Part shown: one piece after another, positions 1-9,982 of the stretch
Position numbering within the stretch: position 1 is the stretch's first letter
Layout: each line of letters begins with the position of its first letter
Assembly (NCBI GenBank): GCA_002811645.1
Contig: PDIP01000028.1
Span: 192,828 to 256,827, forward strand
DNA length: 64,000 nt
From: Corallochytrium limacisporum
Lineage: Eukaryota > Opisthokonta
Reading direction: 5' to 3'
Translations under genes and position numbers: made by a program
Notes under the pieces: model-generated
Databases searched by the model: none
What the model saw: the letters and a program-made list of their open reading frames with translations, nothing else
What the model was told of the DNA's origin: nothing

Positions 1-2261
1 TTGTACGACTACGATGTGTTCAATGTCAAGCCAAAGTCAAAATAGTCCTTTTTTGAGAGTAGCAGGGACTCTTCGTTTGAATCAGCTATTGAAATATTTT
101 TTTATGATTGTTAAAAAGAGCAAAATATAATGAAATAGAATGGAATCAATATAAGTTATTATACAATCAAGATTAAAAAAGATCCTCGGGAGTCAAATTT
201 TTCGGAGTTTTGACCCTAACATACCAGACAGAGGGTGGTACATAAATGAACACTACAATTCGTCACGGTGACGAATTCCTCCCGTCTATTACATGTCCAC
301 CCATCCTATGCGTGGCAGTGCTCCGTTTTCATCATTGATACATATCCATCGTTCATCAGTAACATTCTAATCCCTTGCAATTCACTTTAATTTATTCCTC
401 TTCGGTTGTTGATGTCTTAATTCTGCCTTGGGCAGCTGATCTCCAAGAGGACGTGGGTTCGACACCACACCATCATCAACAACAGACACACCAACGACAA
501 CAACAACAACAAGAAAAAATAAACACTAGGCGACAGCAGAGTTACAGTATCGATCCCATGCCCAGCTACCGTTCTGTCCCGTTACGGTTTTTTTTCTTCC
601 CTTTAGTTCCACACTTCATTGCATCCCGTCCCAACAGACCATCCATGACGCTGTCACCATCTTTTGACTTCCATCTTTACATTGGACCAAAGGGGCTGGG
701 AAGGGGGTGGCTGGGTGGTGCTCATGGATTAGGTCCCACTTCCATCCCATTTGTTCACTAGGCCCATCATCATTACGATCATGGCCAACACGTTCGTGGA
801 TGGCTTTGTGTGGTGTTGTTGGGATGCTTAAGGACAATGACTATGGAGGGCGTAGTAGTCATATGGGCGCGCCGTTCACCGACAATACTTGGTCGACTTT
901 TGTACATGGGTACATGGCTCCGTGCATATGCCCCTTGTGGTATTGCACAAACCCAGTTCCAGCAACAGTACACCCAACTACTGTCAGTCATGGATTTAAA
1001 AAATGGTTGGTTCAATATAAAAACTGTCCAAGGAAAGAACCATAAAAAGGGGTGCTGGGGGAGGCCAGGGAGTGAGACAGGGGGGAGGGAGGTCAGGGAA
1101 GGGCCTGGGAGGGAAAAGCATGGGCGGCAGGGTGCGGCGGGAAAGATCAATCTTACGACTAGAAAGAGTCACGTATGCAGTACTGAACCTATGAAGACGA
1201 AATTTTGTCAGCTGGGGCGCGCTGTGACAGTGATGTCGGGAAAGGAAGCAAAATCCCGGAGGCTCGGAGTCAGCGGGAGAGAGCCGCAGAGAACCGAAGA
1301 CTCAAAACCCGTGATGCTCTAAAGGGGGTAGGTGAAATTTTGACCACCCCCCTCCGCCCGCTTCGGGACCTGCTCTCCTACCCTTACCCTGGAACCCCTT
1401 CTGAAAGGCATACAGCAGCAACGGATCGAGTGTTTTCCGGCTGAGACTGAAAGAAAGGAAGGAGTTAAAAAAGAGGGCGACATTAATGGCATACGTTCAG
1501 TACAGGCGGCAGGAGATCTCCTGTTTTTTTCTGCATTGCGTTTTTCGCCAATTTCATGGTATACGTGCAAGTAGACGCATCCCGTCTGTAGTGGACTCAC
1601 TTTAGGAAAAGATAGGAGCGCGATATTGATAGTATGCGCCACAGGGTACCCCCCCAAAAAGCGCGACGGGACGTCCATCTTTTCTACTATGTTGTACTAC
1701 GTCTATTCCTTATGCGTATCCCACTCTCTCTAATTTTGCGACGGTGGTATCGACCCTTCCTTCGGGATGTCCGTCTCACCTTTGTCCTTCACACAAACAC
1801 AGCACCCCTCCCTCTTCGTCCTCCCCCAGCGACTGAATCGAATACATGTGCACGGTTCTCCCACACTTGGGTCAGCAGGGTCTCAGCTGATGTATTTTTC
1901 AGTACTGAAAATACTACACGGAAGTAGCAAGTTATATAACTTTCGACGCTGCTAAGAGGAAACGGTTTTGAGAATTTTTTAAAAAAGTGAGTGAGCAGAT
2001 ATTCCGGACGACATCCTTTTGTCAGAGAGACCAATACATGTGGTGGGAAATGTATAGGAAAGGGTTTGTTCTTTATCCATGTCGGAGACCATTTAGAGTG
2101 ATCTGACGCCGGATGAAATTGCGGGTGCGTTTTTTCTTCAAGTGGGGGCGACACGACCGGAGTATTGTTCGGTATGGTGTAGTCAGGGTAGAGACACTTG
2201 GGTACCTGAAATGAGTGAAGTCAAACTTCCGGAACAAAGAGCAAAGTGGGACCAGCCCCAC

Positions 2262-2281
2262 AGAGAGAGAGAGAGAGAGAG
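2262..2281. repeat. (AG)10 microsatellite
   Basis: A perfect AG dinucleotide run is seen directly, embedded in purine-rich intergenic DNA. Confidence 0.9.
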
Positions 2282-3453
2282 CGAGGGAATACACACAATG
2301 GCTCTTAGCTCTTGGCGCAGAGGGAGAGAGCGAGCGGGACACACAGAGTCCAAAAAGTATTCGTGCTTCTCTGTCCAGTATGCCCACGTTTGGCTCTCCA
2401 CATTCTGCTCCCCTCCCCTCCCTCCCCCAACTTCTTGTCCCTTGAGAGGGTTGATGAGATATATCTAACTCAATTGCCAAGACGTGTGCCAAAATGTACA
2501 TCTTGGCTTTTACAAAATCAAAATTTTCTGACACCGGTCGAGTCGGCAGGCAGAATCACAATTACGTCTTGGTCAGGCACGACACGGCAAGAGAGAGTGA
2601 GAGTGAGAGGAGATGCAGAAATTTGTACACACAGCTCGCGGTTCCATGGCAGGACTGCTGTCTTGTTTTCAAGTCTCATCAAAAAGAAACGCGCGAATAC
2701 TCTCATTACCAAAGATGCCTGGCGCGCGCGCGGGTTACCGCGCATCTATTTGTCCTCACCCCACCTTCGGTGCTGGTGGTACTCAATGACACGACCGGTA
2801 ACTCTCGCCCGCCTAATCATTTTCTCTGCCCAGGTCAGGGTGTGATTGCTGAGAGACAGAAGGGTGCCGCGGGAGAGAGCGAGGGTAACGGTAGAGAGAA
2901 AAATTGACCCAAAAAAAAAAGGGGGAAAGGCGGTGGAAAATGAAAGCCTATCGAAAAAAAGCAAAGAAAAGGTGAAAGAGACAAAATAGCGAGGAGAGTC
3001 TCAGCACAGACGGCAACGATAAGAAAAAAATACTAGCGAGCGGGAGAGGAAGAGCAGGGGGAGGGGGGGGGGAGGTAGAAACTAAGAGCACCGGAATGAG
3101 GGAACAAAACAAGTCCGAAAAATGGGAGGGAGAGAGAAGTAGGGGGCGTGTATACTGTGCGAAGGAGGGGTTGGGAGCCAAAATGGCATACAAAACGGGT
3201 GAAAGGGGACGGGGGAGGGGAGAGGGGGGGCCTACCACACGGCGGGAGAGTCTAGGGACTGAGTCAAAAATGAAACAAAAAAAGAAGCAGGAGGGAAAGA
3301 AACAGAACGAAAAAAATTAGAGAACCACGGGGACGGGGGGGGGGAGGGTGGAGGAGGGGCTTCGGGGACTATTGTAGAGCTGCTGCTGCTGCTTGCTGCT
3401 GGGTTGCCGCCTCTGTTCCTTTTTCCCTCCTTTCTCGTCTCTAGCCCAGTACA

Positions 3454-3471
3454 CCCCCCCCCCCCGGGGGG
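3454..3471. repeat. C12G6 palindromic homopolymer block
   Basis: Twelve C are followed directly by six G, forming a self-complementary block, and a further G-rich stretch follows. This is one of at least ten such C(n)G(n) blocks in the gaps of this window. Confidence 0.85.
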
Positions 3472-4410
3472 AGGGGTTGTTCGAGCAAAATCTGGCCCCT
3501 TTCCCCCTCCATCTTTTACCCGTCGGTGCGTGTGTGTCCGACAGTTGTCTATGCCCATCCCTGAGCCTTTCTGGGAGTGCGAGACCGTTCCGGTGAGTCT
3601 CATGTACCGGGAAAAATTAAACTGATGGTCGCCTGGAGAAAAGTTTAACCGGAAGAAGAAGGGGGAGTGAAGAGGACGCGGAAACTGTGAAAAGGACCAA
3701 TTAAAGGGGGAAGGGTTTGGTGGTGGTTGTCTGCTTCGGTAAAAAATATGGGAAGGAATCAGGCATAGAGAGAAAAAGAGAGAGAGAAAGGGGTGAAAAG
3801 GGGGAGAGGGAAAGAGAAGGGGGGGAAGGGAGGTTGAAGATGAACAGACTCCTTTTCTTGCAAGAGGTGTGACTTTGCTACCGCTGATGGTGCCGTCGTG
3901 TATGTCTGTGTGTGCGTTGGTGCCAACGGAACCGACGATGGGCACCGCGTCGACGACAATCGTCTTCTCCGCGTTCCATTTCGGATGACTTGGGGGGAAA
4001 GATGACAAGAATTGAGAAGGATGAAGATTCGAATTGTTTCTGGGTTGCGTCGTCACCGGACGCACCAGGAGCGAGCACGGGATCGGCAGGTACATGGAGG
4101 ATGATATCAAACGAATACATGGTGTCAGAGGAGAAAAGGTAAGTAAAGTGACATTTCGGCGAAAGTGAGCTGATAAAGAATACAAATCTAAAACGAGTGC
4201 AACGTCAGAGTGCTAAGATAGTATCAGATCGAAACCAGCAGTGTGTGATAGGCAAACGGATTGAAGGTTTTGGAAAGTACCGAGCTATGTCTATTATGTG
4301 GAAGTACTGATACGGAACAAAGGGATCGATTATTCAAGTGTAGGCTGTCAGTTATAGTAGCTTGTGCTTGGGTCATACAGCTCCCATATTTGAACAGAAA
4401 AAGAACACAA

Positions 4411-4424
4411 CCAATCATATATAA
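4411..4424 (+). promoter_or_regulatory. Possible CCAAT plus TATATAA promoter elements
   Basis: CCAAT (4411-4415) is followed by TATATAA (4418-4424), only six bases before the first ATG of the downstream F-box-like gene. If this is a working TATA box, transcription would begin at or past that ATG, and translation would start at a later methionine. The match is short and could be chance. Confidence 0.25.
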
Positions 4425-4430
4425 GCAGAA

Positions 4431-6761
4431 ATGGAAAGGGCCATGAACTTGAGGCGCCTTTCGCGGCGGCGGGACTCATTGCCCACCGCAACATTACCAG
4501 ATCTCAGCAAGGGTAAGGAGCGCGAAGAAACAGCTCCTACACGAAACAGTATCAATATTCCGAACTTGAAGCGTCAGCACAGTGATGTCAGTGCACCTGA
4601 CGCAGATGTCTGCCTCTGGCAAGACGATGACGTGCCCGCCATGGGAGAGACCGGAAGCATCAGTAGTTCACAGGTCCGGAAGAAGACACGGTTCGCTCTC
4701 GTAAAGGAATCAGACAGCACTAGCAGTAGCGCAAGCAGTGGCTCGAAAGGCAAAGGCAAGGATAGCAATATTCAGTCTGATGCTGTCGATGGCAGCAATG
4801 TGGACGAAATCAACGGTGAGATTATGGCTACCTTGGCGGCTGTCCGCGGCAACGACGGTGCCGAGTCAGTTTCAGCGGAGCAGTGGCTTGAGAAGCGCGG
4901 CTCACTCGGATCTATGCATAGCAATGGATTTGAGGGTTTGCTGGCGGGCCAGCGCCTGAGCATGACCGAATGGTTGGAGGCAAACGATGAGAGCAACGTC
5001 GAGGACAGTTCGAACATGGACGAAGACGGTCGGTCGTCCACGAGCTACTACGAACACCACAGTGAAATTTGTGCCATGCCGGACGGCAAGACGTCAGATG
5101 ATATGCAGGTTGCCAAGAGCGCAGAGTTCCGAGGACTGGCAGATCTGCCTGGCGATGCCATTGTTAATGTTGTTGAGTACTTGGACGAACTTCTTGACGT
5201 CCGCAACCTCTTCTCATCGTGCCCTCAGGCTGGCTGGGACACCAGCGACCTCCTGACTCGTCGCCTCGTCCACAAGATTGCCAGCAAGAGCCGTCGTCCG
5301 TACATCCGTGCCCACGCGCGGGACGTGCTCCACAGCCATCGCCAGCCCCTGGAATGGCTTATGTTCTTCACTACCACCAGGCGTACCCTACCTAGTGTAC
5401 AGAGCAACGCGTTCTGGTATATTCGTAGTCTGGAAGCCTTCAAAGAGGTAATGAAATCCGAGGAGGTTGGCAATGTTGGTGAATGGTATGACCATCCCAT
5501 GGTCATGGAACACCTGATGAACATCGCTAGCCTGCGCAAAGTTGTCAACCAGGACGTCCTGGAGCTGACTGCCACCAAGACCGCTCTCCTGGAACTGCAG
5601 GCCAGCGTCATGCTGCGCGCTGCTCACCAGATGCTAGACCGGTGCGTGAGATTGTGGATTGATCTTGGTCTGCTCACGGAAGACCTGAACACCATCAGTG
5701 CTCGTCTCCATACACAGGCCACTGCCAGCAACAATGACCACCACCACAACCAAGGCTCCCGCAGCACCTGGCAGGAATGGAAGGACAGTGGTTCCCGCTG
5801 GGTCCACTCCGTGTCCGGACTCTTCACCGCCTTGTCTGTGGCCAGCGGTAAGCCGATTGACCTCATGGCCCTGCGCAAGACCCTGCTTAACAAGCGCAAC
5901 GGTTGCAAGATCTGCCGCAAGCTCATCAGCGGCCGCGACCTCGAACTCATGCTGGCAGCCTTCTTCGCCAAGGGAAATCCTGAGGTCTATCGTCAGTACT
6001 TGCGTCAACGTGATGCTGAGGATGGACCGCAGTTGCCTGAAGGCCTGGTCATTCCGCAGCAGCATCAGCCACAACCTCAGCAACAGCAGAGTGCAACTTC
6101 GACGGGTCCGCTGGCGGACCCATCAACACCTTTCAGTGCACACACATCGCTGATGTCTCCTTCCACTGTCGCAAACTCATCCATTCTCGACGTCGCCAAG
6201 GACCCTATCGCTCTGTGGGTCGACCTCGCGGTCTGTCTACAGAAGACAGTGAAACAGGTTGAGCTCGTCTGCCCCGACGGGGTGGTCACAATGCCCACGA
6301 ATCATGCCATCGGTGCCCGCCCCGGAGCTCTGAGCATTGACTTTGCCGCCCAGGCCGCAGGCATGCGCGAGGGCCGCAAGGGTAACACCGGCAGTATCAT
6401 CCAAATCCTTCTGTCCGTGGCCCATTGCTGCCGTCAGTGGCACACGCGCGCTCCGGCTGCCAACTACGAGCCCTATAACCGCAGCGCACCCCCAGACTAC
6501 TGGCCAATTGCGCAGCTGCTCGGCGGCAGGGGTGTATCGTGGATCTGCCAGCGCCTGCGTGAAGGTACCAGTCAAACTACGCTCCAGAAGCGCCTGGATC
6601 GCTGTGTCTTCCGTCGCGCTGCTGTGGCTCACATCGAGGATCCTACTCCTGCGCGTCATGTTGTCGCCAGTGAACCGACCAAGGTCATTGCCGTGCCCGT
6701 GCCCCAGTTGCTTACATCGCAAGTGGCCGTGCCCAACATGACTTTGTGGAGCCTTCCCTGA
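4431..6761 (+). CDS. F-box-like protein, 776 aa
   Basis: A single open frame of 776 codons starts at an ATG in reasonable context; a second ATG lies four codons later. Residues 1-220 are low in complexity, Ser/Asp/Glu-rich and probably disordered. Near residue 233 a leucine-rich segment beginning GLADLPGDAIVNVVEYLDEL has the spacing of an F-box start, which would bind Skp1 of an SCF ubiquitin ligase. The rest (about 260-770) is predicted globular with a Gln/His-rich insert near 540-560, and I recognise no known substrate-binding repeat in it. CxxC pairs are few, so a zinc finger is unlikely. Codon use matches its neighbours. The F-box call rests on one weak motif, so the function is tentative; the gene itself is secure. 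It lies about 690 bp upstream of a second, clearer F-box gene on the same strand. Confidence 0.75.
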   Translation: MERAMNLRRLSRRRDSLPTATLPDLSKGKEREETAPTRNSINIPNLKRQHSDVSAPDADVCLWQDDDVPAMGETGSISSSQVRKKTRFALVKESDSTSSSASSGSKGKGKDSNIQSDAVDGSNVDEINGEIMATLAAVRGNDGAESVSAEQWLEKRGSLGSMHSNGFEGLLAGQRLSMTEWLEANDESNVEDSSNMDEDGRSSTSYYEHHSEICAMPDGKTSDDMQVAKSAEFRGLADLPGDAIVNVVEYLDELLDVRNLFSSCPQAGWDTSDLLTRRLVHKIASKSRRPYIRAHARDVLHSHRQPLEWLMFFTTTRRTLPSVQSNAFWYIRSLEAFKEVMKSEEVGNVGEWYDHPMVMEHLMNIASLRKVVNQDVLELTATKTALLELQASVMLRAAHQMLDRCVRLWIDLGLLTEDLNTISARLHTQATASNNDHHHNQGSRSTWQEWKDSGSRWVHSVSGLFTALSVASGKPIDLMALRKTLLNKRNGCKICRKLISGRDLELMLAAFFAKGNPEVYRQYLRQRDAEDGPQLPEGLVIPQQHQPQPQQQQSATSTGPLADPSTPFSAHTSLMSPSTVANSSILDVAKDPIALWVDLAVCLQKTVKQVELVCPDGVVTMPTNHAIGARPGALSIDFAAQAAGMREGRKGNTGSIIQILLSVAHCCRQWHTRAPAANYEPYNRSAPPDYWPIAQLLGGRGVSWICQRLREGTSQTTLQKRLDRCVFRRAAVAHIEDPTPARHVVASEPTKVIAVPVPQLLTSQVAVPNMTLWSLP

Positions 6762-7447
6762 AAGTACGGGGAAACTTGACAGAGAATTAATAAACTTGAA
6801 AAGCCAATACAACATGATTCAAAACAGTCAGTTAGATCCTCCTCTCCCTTTCTACAATGGCAGATTGCTCAACGCAGAGAACTCGCCCCTTTCGATCAAT
6901 GTTCCTGTCGCCCGGTGGCCGGAGCGTTTCCAGTTTTTGTGCCGGGTTGTATACCAGTGAATGCCAGGGGCCTCTTTTTGTTCTTGGCCCCCCCCCCCCC
7001 CAAACCGCCGTCGCTGTGTGTGTTAGTAATCTCACAATATGCTTTCTGCTTTCGGGCGCGAAATTTTCGAAGAGATGGGGGGGCTACTGCGCGGCTGCGA
7101 AAGGGGGTGGGGTCTGTGGCGAAGGGGAGGTGAGGGGGGAGAGATGGTGAAAATAAGGGGGGGGAAGAGACCAGCGGGATATGGGTGAGTGCGAAAGGAG
7201 GGAGGCGGTCCAAACCTGAAAGAACCTCCACACTTGTGCAAGTCAGGTCTCACCCCCCACGCTATCAGTGGACGCAAAGATACAAAAGTGTTGCTTACCA
7301 GCGGTCCGGTTTGTTTTTCTTCTGAATGTGCAATTATTTCAGACGTCCGGATCAGCCTGAACGTGAATTGTGTGCAATGATACTGTTGGCCGAAGGAGAA
7401 AGGGACGTGACTTCGTGTTGTGTGGCCTAGGTTCGTATGGCGTGATT
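6762..7447. other. Spacer between the two F-box genes
   Basis: The spacer holds the poly(A) signal of the upstream gene, a C14 run at 6988-7001 and G-rich tracts around 7075-7170. An open frame joins the downstream gene at 7370 but has no ATG before 7448. I see no separate gene. Confidence 0.6.
6789..6794 (+). promoter_or_regulatory. AATAAA poly(A) signal
   Basis: A canonical AATAAA hexamer lies 28 bases after the stop codon of the F-box-like gene at 4431-6761. Confidence 0.7.
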
Positions 7448-9982
7448 ATGGGTGAGCCGTCTGAAAAGGACTGCCACTATGGATCCAATCCGTTCGGGAC
7501 CCGGAAATACTTTGCATTTTGCAGCCAGTTCTGGAACCATCCAAGTTTTGTCGATCTATGCGAGAAATTCGATGACACATTTCCAAATGCTTCCATAGGA
7601 CGTGCACTTGGCGTGGACGGGTTCCAGGTCAGATACAAGGATGATCTTTCCTCCCGTTCCATCATCGCAGCCGGTTTGTATGCTATGACATGTTTTCAGC
7701 CGCCGTGGCCTATCACCGACCTCCCTGTCTCGGTCGAGGAGGAGGAAGAAGAATGGTCGGGACCCTCACAGAGCGCTGAGCATGTAATCTGTTCAACAGA
7801 GTCTCAAAGGCAGAGTCGAGCCTCATCGACACAAGCAGCGACGGAAGTGATTGGGGACGATGCAGCAGAGGCACCGGCACCAACGACCTCTAACATCCAG
7901 CGAACTTTGAAATTTAGTCCAGAAAGTGCGGATGTTATGCCGTTGAAACGGAAGATTGATTTTGGAGAGACAGCGGAAGATCCACACTCGCCACGCATGT
8001 TGTCATTGAAACGACGAATGGACTCAATTTTATCCGATGACGAAGACAAGGCAAACAATTCTCCTGGACATGGAACTCATCAGCATAGTGAAATACTTAC
8101 TGACAGTGCCAGTAAACGGCGTCGGGATGCCAAGGAGAATGTTCGTGACTCCGTGGACTTCGGACGGGACGAGTCATCGTTCGAACTTCGCCAGGCCAAC
8201 GTGTCTGGTCACCTGCTTGACCAGAGCGACATTCCCACAGAGGCGTCCCTCGTCGATTACCTTCCGACTCAGCACTCCAACAATCCAATCCCGCCCAATT
8301 TGCGGTTCCAGCGAACCCCATTCAGCGAGAACCGCATCCTGGGCAATATGCAAGACGTCATTGCCGTCCCATTGGAGTCCAGTGGTGTGAAGGATGTCAA
8401 GAACCAGCGCATGATTGCCATTCGGAGTGATCCTTCACAGATGCTTCCCGGGGAAGTATGGACTCGAATCTTTACCTTCCTCGACTATAAGACCTTGAAG
8501 CAGGTGGCGCGCACCTGTCGTCTCTTTAGAGCACTTGTTTGGCATCCCGCACAGTGGGACAAACGTATCTTCTACATCCAAGACAATCACATTCTAACCA
8601 GCGCGTACTTGAACAGGATCTTTGCACTTGGTCCGGAGATGTTGCATGCAGGGTACCTGGTTCGGCATAGGGAGGATGATCGTAAGGCGGAGGGCCAGGG
8701 GTCGGCGGTTTCTGCTGGTCTGAAATTGGTAAAAGATCTTGTCGTGTACAATGTCTTGGGGCGGCCGCAAAGCGGTCTCGCGCGGACGGCAGAGATGGCG
8801 GCGGATGGCCTGAAAATGATCAAACATCTGGACCTCCACTCACATAGCATGTGGCGATATGTACTCGGGCTGCTGCAGTATGTGGATTACTTGGATCTGG
8901 AGACCCTCAACGTGAGCACTCATACGTCCAGTGCTGACGTCCAGCGGATTCTAAATCTGTCTCCGAAGCTCCGAACTCTGGTCGTTGACAATTGGGGACC
9001 TGATCTCGTTCTGCCAAAATCACTTGTTCATCTCAAGATAACAGCCCAGATTCGTTTAGACGGAAGAGGATGGCCACCCCTGCCGAACCTGCAGACTTTG
9101 CATTTAGATTGCCGCCGATTCAACAGGAACAACAACGTCCAGGGCCCGGTTGAGATTGGTTCTAACTCTTTGAGTCGGCTGGCAGAGATCCCGGAGCACT
9201 ATCCCAACTTGCGCCATCTGGACTTGACCGGACTGTGGAGCACCTTATTCGTGGATGACTATATGGTGCCTGAGCAGCAGAATGTTCTCAACATGTGCAA
9301 GACTTTGTTGCAGGGCCTTCCAGAATTGATTTTCTTCAACATGAACGTACCCACTCCATTCTATAACAGCCGCACAGCTTTTCTTGATACGGTTGTACGC
9401 CACCCGAGTCTGCGTACACTCGTGATGAACCACGGTGTATTCGAGTTTGATGACCTTGGCCCAGTTGCTCGATTCTACATCAAGCTCATGAGGAAAGCAC
9501 CCCATGTGTACGTTGCCCGCGGTCTGGGCCTGGAACAATTGTTGGAATTCGACCACTTCATGCCGGAACCGTACCAATTCATCCGCTACCATCGCATGGA
9601 TGGGCTGAGAATGCAATGGCAGGATCCGCAGACAATGCCAGTGGATCGGAACACTGGAGTGGACGGCAGCTCTTTTGCCGATCACTGGTTGCATCGCATG
9701 TACAAATTGAATGCGACTGAACCCTGGTCTCGTGTACCGCTTGAAACCAGAGCCCAGATAGACAGTTTCTGGGTCACCATGGGCGAAGCGTACCACGACT
9801 TGATTGAGTGGGAGCACCGACGGGATGACGAACCCTCGTACACGATGGAGTATGTCTGCTTCGACGACGACGACGAAGAACAAGAGTCTGTCATATCCGG
9901 ATCAGAGTCCGGGTCGAGACCCGAGTCCGAAGATGAAGATCGGGTGGAAGATGACGAAGACGACGAAGATGATGTGGACTGA
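7448..9982 (+). CDS. F-box protein with LRR-like C-terminal region, 844 aa
   Basis: The frame is open from 7370, but the first in-frame ATG is at 7448, which I take as the start. Residues 95-300 are disordered and acidic, with short Lys/Arg patches such as KRRMD and SKRRRD that look like nuclear signals. A clear F-box lies at about residues 330-375: LPGEVWTRIFTFLDYKTLKQ followed by VARTCRLFR and a conserved Trp. Residues 440-700 carry repeated LxxLxLxx segments typical of degenerate leucine-rich repeats (for example LRTLVVDNW, LQTLHLDC, LRHLDLTGL), as in FBXL-type substrate receptors. The C-terminus (after about 800) is an Asp/Glu tract. It is likely the substrate adaptor of an SCF E3 ligase; the substrate is unknown. 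An exon upstream of 7448 cannot be excluded. Confidence 0.85.
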   Translation: MGEPSEKDCHYGSNPFGTRKYFAFCSQFWNHPSFVDLCEKFDDTFPNASIGRALGVDGFQVRYKDDLSSRSIIAAGLYAMTCFQPPWPITDLPVSVEEEEEEWSGPSQSAEHVICSTESQRQSRASSTQAATEVIGDDAAEAPAPTTSNIQRTLKFSPESADVMPLKRKIDFGETAEDPHSPRMLSLKRRMDSILSDDEDKANNSPGHGTHQHSEILTDSASKRRRDAKENVRDSVDFGRDESSFELRQANVSGHLLDQSDIPTEASLVDYLPTQHSNNPIPPNLRFQRTPFSENRILGNMQDVIAVPLESSGVKDVKNQRMIAIRSDPSQMLPGEVWTRIFTFLDYKTLKQVARTCRLFRALVWHPAQWDKRIFYIQDNHILTSAYLNRIFALGPEMLHAGYLVRHREDDRKAEGQGSAVSAGLKLVKDLVVYNVLGRPQSGLARTAEMAADGLKMIKHLDLHSHSMWRYVLGLLQYVDYLDLETLNVSTHTSSADVQRILNLSPKLRTLVVDNWGPDLVLPKSLVHLKITAQIRLDGRGWPPLPNLQTLHLDCRRFNRNNNVQGPVEIGSNSLSRLAEIPEHYPNLRHLDLTGLWSTLFVDDYMVPEQQNVLNMCKTLLQGLPELIFFNMNVPTPFYNSRTAFLDTVVRHPSLRTLVMNHGVFEFDDLGPVARFYIKLMRKAPHVYVARGLGLEQLLEFDHFMPEPYQFIRYHRMDGLRMQWQDPQTMPVDRNTGVDGSSFADHWLHRMYKLNATEPWSRVPLETRAQIDSFWVTMGEAYHDLIEWEHRRDDEPSYTMEYVCFDDDDEEQESVISGSESGSRPESEDEDRVEDDEDDEDDVD

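Larger units (their letters stand above)
1..4430. other. Gene-free left flank
   Basis: I see no convincing gene here. The first 200 bases are AT-rich. Bases 1-1000 hold only short open frames without recognisable domains. From about 2880 to 3360 the plus strand is nearly pure purine, and a second purine-rich block lies at about 3750-3840. The longest open frame (minus strand, 3232-4185) consists of Pro/Ser-rich sequence produced by these skewed tracts and I do not accept it as a gene. Confidence 0.6.

Noticed and set aside
400-480. Possible tRNA around GGGTTCGACACC
   Set aside because: The B-box-like string is there, but the T stem does not pair, no A box lies at the right distance and no acceptor stem forms.
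3232-4185. 317-codon minus-strand open frame
   Set aside because: It is a Ser/Pro/Phe-rich translation of purine-rich plus-strand tracts, with no domain and no codon pattern like the real genes.
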